Assembly (NCBI GenBank): GCA_963930645.1
Contig: OZ005648.1
Coordinates: 153,270,535-153,334,534, forward strand
Origin: Salticus scenicus
Lineage: Eukaryota > Arthropoda > Arachnida > Araneae > Salticidae
Direction: 5' to 3'
DNA: 64,000 nucleotides
The notes beneath the pieces are model-generated. The model was given only the letters and a program-made list of their open reading frames with translations. It had not been told where the DNA came from and searched no databases. A program made the position numbers and the translations under genes. Positions 57,641 to 64,000 of the stretch are shown one piece after another (position 1 is the stretch's first letter; every line of letters starts with the position of its first letter).

Positions 57641-58740
57641 AGACTTTTTCATTTTGGGTTATACACACTACTATGCATATATCCAGAAAAAACTGCTTGA
57701 AGTCAACATCTGGTCATAAAGAGAATTCACTAACTAAACCATGAATAATTAAATAATTTCTTTTTTTTTTTTTTCTAATAAAAATCTAATATTTGTAAAA
57801 ACACTTGTTTCAAGTCGTGCTCTCGGTGTTTTTATTCGGATCTATATTTAAGAAGATGTGAGCGGAGAATAGGAAAAAAAAAACTTAAACAAAATTCTTG
57901 GACGTTGCCCAAGAGTAGCTATCGTAACCCGCTGTTTTCATTCGCCAAGAATTGTAAAGCTTCAAGATTCTGTAAACTTAACGGAACGGTATTTAAGGCG
58001 TTTTCTCCGAAAAAAACAGAAAAAAAAATGTTTTAGTTGCGTAATTATTTGAATGGATTTCGAGAACAGATGATACGTTTTATAACCGCTGAAGAAAAAT
58101 CATTAATGAGAAGGCCAAGCACAATGGATTTTATGAATTGCAATTATATACAGGGAGAATAAATGTATTGTACAATGAAAACTAGTAAAATTCTCAAGCG
58201 CTGAGGAATATCAATTTATCTTTTTTTTTTTTTCCCCTTTAAAGATCATTATTTATTGAAGGAGAAAAAAGAGAGAAATGTCATGTTCCATGCATAGATT
58301 ACATACTTCCCAAGAAATATATGGTAAGTTTGAAAATACATTATGCCTTAAAAGCAGCATTTACAAGCTAATAGAAGTAAGACACTTCAAATAACTTATC
58401 TTAGAGGAGGTAATGTACTTAATTATTATAGTATGAGCTTATTCATAGGAATTATATTGTTGTGAATATTACAATCTATTTGTGGGCAACGTTGAGATTT
58501 TATTTTTGTACATACAAAGTACTTCCGAAGTGAATATGTCTTTCACGACGTTAATAAATGCTTTAGAGTAGGTTGGATACATCTTTATTTCTTTCCCTTC
58601 CCCCTCCCCCCCTTCTTCTTGAGCGCTACAATACCGAAAGGATTTGTTCTCTAATGCGGTAGATTCCCACCAACGATCGAAAAGTTCTGCTTTATAAGAT
58701 GGTGGATGGCAGATGGCAGGAGACCGCACTAATCAGTTTA
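57641..58740. other. mixed AT-rich sequence, no gene seen
   Basis: Bases 57890-58020 are of higher complexity (CTTGGACGTTGCCCAAG is a small hairpin). T16-class runs near 57760 and 58220. An 86-codon reverse frame at 58469-58729 has no recognisable motif. Confidence 0.35.
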
Positions 58741-58893
58741 GCTTTTCAGTGTTTTTCACCGTTTACTCTGAAACTCGCGTAAATAAGGGCTAAGACCCCT
58801 TAAAAAGACGCTAACTGGTATTCCCCAGGTCAAGCTTTCTACAGTAGATAATCGGCCTTAACAACCTCAACAACGAACCAATCATTTAAATGC
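58741..58893 (+). mobile_element. SINE 3' part, first of three tandem copies
   Basis: TTTACTCTGAAACTCGCGTAA, AGGGCTAAGACCCCTTAAAAA, TATTCCCCAGGTCAAGC and AATCGGCCTTAACAACC match the SINE body, ending in a CAAC-rich tail. The tRNA-like head is lost or unrecognisable. Confidence 0.75.
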
Positions 58894-58894
58894 T

Positions 58895-59055
58895 AGACGG
58901 AGGGTGTCAGATTCGAACCCAAGTCCCCCCTTTCCGCCTAGCTGTTCGGAGTTTTACGTGATTTTCTCCAAAGCTTTCATGAATCTGGGATAGGATTCCT
59001 TAGAAAAAAAAACCACGTCCTTCAAGACTAGGTCCTAGAATAGACAATCATTCTC
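58895..59055 (+). mobile_element. SINE, second tandem copy
   Basis: A B-box-like CAGATTCGAACCC (58908-58920) is followed by CCGCCTAGCTGTTCGGAG, TTTTACGTGATTTTCTCC and GGGATAGGATTCCTTAGAA, ending AGGTCCTAGAATAGACAATC. The head before the B box is short. Confidence 0.75.
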
Positions 59056-59073
59056 AACCATATACGTCCCACC

Positions 59074-59302
59074 AGCGGGCAAGCGGTTCTGCGCTCAAAG
59101 CTGGTACGTGAGGTGCTGAGTTCGATCCCAGGTTGCGCTCGTCGGCCTAGCCGTTCGGAGTTCTTCGTGGTTATCTCCTAAACTTACGTAATTACGGGAT
59201 AGGACCCCTTAGAAAGACCCCCACGGAGGGCACTCCCCATCAACCTTAGGAACCTAAAGCTGTCAATCGGCCTTAATACCCACAACCAACCAACCAACCA
59301 AC
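59074..59302 (+). mobile_element. SINE, most complete copy, tRNA-like head and (CAAC)n tail
   Basis: The head GCGGGCAAGCGGTTCTGCGC and GAGTTCGATCCCAG (A- and B-box-like) indicates a tRNA-derived Pol III promoter. A body follows (GTCGGCCTAGCCGTTCGGAG; GGGATAGGACCCCTTAGAA; CACGGAGGGCACTCCCC; CAATCGGCCTTAATACCC), then a CAACCAACCAAC tail (59283-59302). It has no reading frame; SINEs depend on a LINE reverse transcriptase, none of which is visible here. I use it as the reference for the other copies. Confidence 0.85.
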
Positions 59303-59522
59303 GTCAACTCATATACCAACACCTTCTTCTTTTGGAAATTATTATATTATTCACTTGTTACACTGTTTTTTTAAGATGCCAATTCCAAACATATTTTCAT
59401 CTGTAATAGTTTACTGATTGAAATGGATTACTATATTCTATCTTGCAACTTAAAAAATGTATAAATCTTACTAATTAAGAAATAATAATGTTTTGCCATT
59501 GTTTAAAAAATCAAACTTTGCA

Positions 59523-59567
59523 CCCCCCCCCCCCCCCCCAAAAAAAAAAAAAAAAAAAAAAAAAAAG
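59523..59567. repeat. C(n)A(n) homopolymer junction
   Basis: About 17 C are followed directly by about 27 A. It is the complement type of the T/G junction at 57331-57378. Confidence 0.95.
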
Positions 59568-61910
59568 TTAAATAGAATATACTGCATGATTTAACATATC
59601 AGGGTAACCTCAACCATTTTAACCTCACCATTTGAGGTTTCAACTCTGAAGGACTATAAATATTCAGACATTTCCTTAATTCCTCCTATCAATAAATTAT
59701 TTTTTTCTGGTAATTTTGTAAAAGCAAACTGGAAATTAGAAATTCAATCTTTCTACCTCTAGGCTGTAACATCTACAGTGCAAACACTGTTACTACCAAA
59801 ACTCAAATGGTGAAATTTATTACTACGTATCTTTGCGTTGATATCTCCAGAGCAGAATAGCTAAATCTGCAACATCCCGATATTACTCTAAATTAGGGTC
59901 ATCCCTCTGTTCAAAGCTTACCAATACTCTTCTACGCTACGAATGCCATTAATGTATGGCTTCTCGTATTACACGCTCCCATAACCATAGATTTTAATTT
60001 CAGCCGTTTTCATTGAAACACAGAGCGCAGTTTCGTTTCCTATAATGCATACCGGTTGTTTTGAATGAGGATCTGTGTTCTGTTTCGCCGATATTCGGTT
60101 AAGCTTCCAAATAAAGCGCATACGGTCGGTTCTTCACAGAGCGACCACATCTGTTACACGGTGTCCGGTTTTAACTGGGATTGATATAACGTTAATGCCT
60201 GGAAAATGACCGAGATTTTCGATCTATTTTCGTGTTATGTGGATTGTCATTGAAATGCATAATTTGTATATTAGATTTTACGTGATCCAATGAAGGTTGC
60301 TCCAAGCTTTAAATCAGTCAACACATTGTGATGGGGAATTAGAGAGTTAATTATTTCTCTCTTAATAATTGGTAAAGAGGATCTTGTTTTTCATTTTAAT
60401 AAAAATAATAATACTTAAAATTTTGTACAATGTTCAGGTATAATATTATATAAAATGTAAGAAAAACTAAACATCTTGAAACTAGCATAATAACGTTAAA
60501 TTTTCACTGAAGTGTTTTCTGCGCAAAAATCTCATTTCTCATATAAAATCGATGTCCTCAACCTTTCTCCCACCAAAAAAAGATTTAAAAAAAAAAAAAA
60601 AGAAAATGGTGTAATAATTCGTAATTTTAAGCATTTTTTAATTGAAAACTGAACTGATTGCTTTTTATTTCTTAAATTTAGCTAAACACAACTGACTTTT
60701 TTTTTTTTTTAACCATACTGTTATCAGAATTCCATAGAAAAAATAAATTAAATTTTAATATCAAAGTTTGCACGCCATGAAATGTTAAAATGACAATTCT
60801 ACACACATAAAGCTCTTTCACTAAAGCATGTCCATATCTCACACTAAAATATATATGTTTGAATTTCCCGAAGAACTAATTTCTTTAACTGCTGTTAACT
60901 AGTTTTACCAACTTCTAGGGACTCTTTTATTTAATAAGTACAATTAAAAATTAGAGATTGGATATTGAATATTTCCATTATACCATAGCCCGTACAAGTT
61001 AATAACACTGCTGGTAAGAGGTGAACACCGATATCCCTAATGAAAATAATAATAACTCAAAATAAATGGCTGTCATCAGTAACAGCACATATAATACGCA
61101 TTATTAAAATTATATTTATTATTTTTTTTCCGGAAAATCATTTCAGCAGGACTTCCTGCCCCCGACCTTCAACATTAATACCGACGCATATGTATCCAAT
61201 ACGCAATGAAAGAAATTTTTACAATGCAGCAACCGTATAATCACTGCAGTGCGGAAGGTCTGTCTAAATGCTAATCAGCAATAATAAATACACACTGCAA
61301 GATATGAATATATATAAATGTATACACATTTTTGCTTTCTTTTAATCTGTTTCTGAATCAAATGAATGGTAAAAGGAAGTGTTAGGGGGAAGTCGCGAGT
61401 TATACACATTTTCTCAATGGATCGTAGTCGCTTTACATTCACGTCACAGAGATTTACGGCTCATATTCAACCAGCCGTAGATTTGATCTCTTCTCCATCC
61501 TTTGTTTAAATAATAAATCTTTTACAAGTCTATCGTGAATCTGCACAAAATAATAAAAGAAAGAAAGCATGAAAGAGTCAGGCTTGCTTAAGATGCAGTC
61601 AAGGTGTTATGATGTGTTTCAACAATGTTGCTTATTTTAATTACTTCCTTCTTCTCGCGCATTATGTTGGTTAACAATGCCACTCTGCAATTCCATTCAT
61701 ATTAGATTCGGTAGTTTCGAATGAAATGACATCTGTCATTACACATAAAAGTCGATTCTCTTAGACTTGCCACCGATATAATTTTAGTTGATTTTTTTTT
61801 TTTTTTAACTTATATTAATGTATGTAACTTTTCTATAGCATTTATAGCACACTAAGGCAAATTATTAGAGCAAAACCTATGGCTTATCCCTTTCCGGACC
61901 ATGTGCTTAA
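59568..61910. other. higher-complexity non-coding block, no gene assigned
   Basis: Bases 59930-60330 and 61140-61750 are much less repetitive than the rest of the window. The first has TAATGCATACCGGTTG, CGCATACGGTCGGTTC and CACGGTGTCCGG; the second has ACGGCTCATATTCAACCAGCCGT, a hairpin. Neither holds a long open frame. They could be conserved non-coding elements, UTR or RNA genes. Around them are A17 (60585) and T14 runs. Confidence 0.35.
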
Positions 61911-62231
61911 CACTTTCGCGACCGCTGACGTGAATTCATGTCATTTGGAAATCTATAACTCCGCCAGTATGCAGTTCATTTGTCATATGCCCAAAATTCA
62001 TATTAGTACAATCAATGTACTACGGATACAAACGCTTTGATTTGAAAGAGTATAATTATAATTTAATCAGAAAGAGTGTAATTGTACCTTGATTAAAAAT
62101 AGTATGATTATGATGGATCCATTTGTAATAAAATATAATATGGAAAAGTTTGTTCTGAAGCAAATTTGCAAAAATAACGCTTACAGGCGAAGTTTATTGT
62201 CAAAAAGACAAAAGCAGGGGTCACGAATGTG
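61911..62231. mobile_element. TTAA-flanked MITE, CACTTTCGCGACC family, copy 2
   Basis: CACTTTCGCGACCGCTGACG follows TTAA (61907-61910), and GGTCACGAATGTG precedes TTAA (62232-62235). The 321-bp element shares its first 20 bases with 30720-31008 and, inside, the GTCATTTGRAAATYTNTAACTC block. Confidence 0.9.
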
Positions 62232-62316
62232 TTAACGAACCACCCACATTATCGCGATCCTCATCCTGAAAGAGTTAAAGTGAAATCCTGAAACACTACT
62301 AACATTCAAACCTAAA

Positions 62317-62375
62317 GTGGAATTCGAACGCGACAACTGACAACTAAAAGTTAGAGCGCAAACCATTAGCGTAAA
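62317..62375 (-). pseudogene. tRNA-like relic (tRNA pseudogene or SINE head)
   Basis: Read on the minus strand, GCTAATGGTTTGCGCTCTAA resembles an A-box region, and GCGTTCGAATTCCAC is close to the B-box consensus. Between them ACTTTTAGT could be an anticodon arm. The acceptor stem does not pair, so this is not a functional tRNA. It is unrelated in sequence to the SINE family above. Confidence 0.4.
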
Positions 62376-64000
62376 GAGATGGGCGAACTAATGAATGGAA
62401 ATATTTAAAACAGCATTTAGACTATTTTCATCGTAAATGTGTAAAGGATTAAAGTTTAACAGACCTGAATGCAAATACCAGTATTTTTTGTTGACTTTCA
62501 AAAAACGAAATATAAACACTGTCAACAATAAAGCGCACGCGAGTCCTTCGACGCGGGAAATCCCCAGTACTGTGGCTGTGTATGCGTCATTTCGCATATG
62601 CAGAATTCTATATTAATATCTATGAGAAAATTTTAATCAATACTAGGTACTACAAAACTCAATATTTTCGAAAAATATTTGTTAGCGCTCGTTTGAAGAG
62701 CATTCATAAAAATTGTACATTCAGTAACCACCGCTTAAGAAATTCACTGGTTAATAAAATCAGCCGCTCTATCTGATTAAATTGCAAGGAATGGAATCAA
62801 ATCAATACGAACTACTTATAAAACTGCTGCTTAATAAAATCAGCAACGCCGGTTAATAGACTCAAAAAAAAGAAAAATCTCTTCAGCAGCTAAAATGTCC
62901 CTTATGCACATTAAAACAAATCTTTATTCATACTATGATTTTTTTATTTTTGAAATAAAAAAGAAATAAAATACAGCAATCTCTCCGTTGTCTCTTTTTG
63001 TGGAAAATTTTACTTTTGAAGCATAGTTACAAATTAAACACGCCCCATCACTTGTATTAGTAATAATTTCAAGGGACATATTCTTTAGAACGAGGCAATA
63101 AGATCTAAATTTGGTTTCATTCGAAAATGATATATATATATACTTTTTTAAAAATTTTTAATTATTAAAAGACAATTTTAGTTCTTACTTTCAAATAACT
63201 AAGAAGCAAGAGGTTTAAACGGAAATATTTTAAATTTAAAAGAAAAGCATGAACTTTTGTCAAAGTAATGATGATTTTCCTCATAAAAAAGCGCACTTGT
63301 TTAATTTACTTATTTTGAAGAAGCAATTAATTATCTGTCAAAAATTAATTGTTTATTAATTTCATTATTCGATGCATTTTGAATTTTTTTTCCAAATTAA
63401 GGGGAAAAAATAACTTTTACTTGAGTGCAGAAACGTTCGTCGGATACGAAAATCAGCCGCTTAATGAAATCACTCTGGCTCAGAACGAATGTGATTTTAA
63501 TAAGCGGTGGGTACTGTATTTAACTATTAAGACGTATCTAAATGCATAAAAAATTATTTTTCAGAATAACAAACCAATAGTAAGGGGTAAAATGTCCTTC
63601 ACTACAATACCGATAGGTATTTTTCCATATTGAAATGTGTAGTAAATATTACAAGACAAAATTTCCTCGTATATTAATATGGAACCACGCATATTCAAAA
63701 TGTCGGGAATACAGTCACTTTAAGAGGCTCCAACAGGTACCTAAAAAAGTGAAATTTTATGCAAGTAAATATTTTTATAAGTAACTATTTCAAGCCTAAT
63801 ATCGCGGACACTGTTTACTTTCACATTTTGTTATACCAGCAGTAGAGAATTCAAATTAAACGTGTCAAATAAATCAACTGGGTAATAAGGTATGTTTAGT
63901 CATATTAATTCTGAATTTATAGTATAACAACTTTCCTAATGTAATTAGGAAAGTAATGTAATTGTACTCCAGCAGGACCGTATTTTAATGATGAACTTGG
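62376..64000. other. mixed sequence at the window end, no gene seen
   Basis: Moderately complex AT-rich DNA with few homopolymers. AATAAAATCAGC and AATGAAATCACTCTGGC variants recur (62754, 62834, 63464), too degenerate to define a repeat. Short frames at 62388-62597, 62582-62776 and 63349-63549 show no recognisable domain. AATTAGGAAAG and CTTTCCTAAT near 63932-63954 form a short palindrome. Confidence 0.4.

Overview
The window looks like non-coding DNA from a large, AT-rich animal genome, by eye about three quarters A+T. It has no operons, no bacterial promoters or ribosome binding sites and no long open reading frame. It is full of A/T homopolymers, (TA)n, (AAT)n and (TG)n tracts, short inverted-repeat DNA transposons (MITEs), tRNA-derived SINEs and diverged tandem repeats. 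An arthropod, possibly an arachnid, is my inference from this repeat mix; no host gene fixes the taxon. I find no protein-coding gene I can defend. Whether the window is intergenic or inside a giant intron cannot be decided from it. All open frames are short, and most lie on homopolymers, microsatellites or transposon copies.

Layout. 1-1890: local direct repeats interrupted by a TTAA-flanked element that carries a near-perfect 120-bp foldback with a hammerhead-ribozyme-like core. 2117-3475: four tandem monomers of about 320 bp whose 3' part is the head of a SINE; the last monomer runs on into the SINE body. 3476-15760: AT-rich filler with mariner-, hAT- and TTAA-type MITEs and one exon-like open frame at 8371-8610. 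15767-17960: a 2.2-kb inverted-repeat element with a 7-bp target duplication and two smaller elements nested inside it. 17961-23200: a cluster of short foldback elements, among them the CATACTTGCC family, one copy of which was split by a TTAA element. 23270-35400: filler, further MITEs, and some stretches of higher complexity. 35429-36064: CATACTTGCC-family cluster. 37060-38630: six diverged tandem units of 200-260 bp, one interrupted by a TTAA MITE. 38700-49000: filler, a (TG)n tract, a CpG-rich stretch, and a second diverged relative of the foldback sequence. 49038-55768: pogo-, hAT- and mariner-type elements, including an 800-bp inverted-repeat element that carries a complete tRNA-Thr(UGU)-like gene and a truncated second copy. 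56500-59303: five SINE copies, three of them in tandem. 59568-64000: higher-complexity non-coding sequence, one more TTAA element and a tRNA-like relic.

The only convincing RNA gene is the tRNA-Thr-like gene at 53062-53134. The strongest leads are that tRNA-bearing transposon, the SINE-headed tandem repeat, the foldback with the ribozyme-like motif, and several insertions that can be dated relative to each other because a related copy preserves the empty site.
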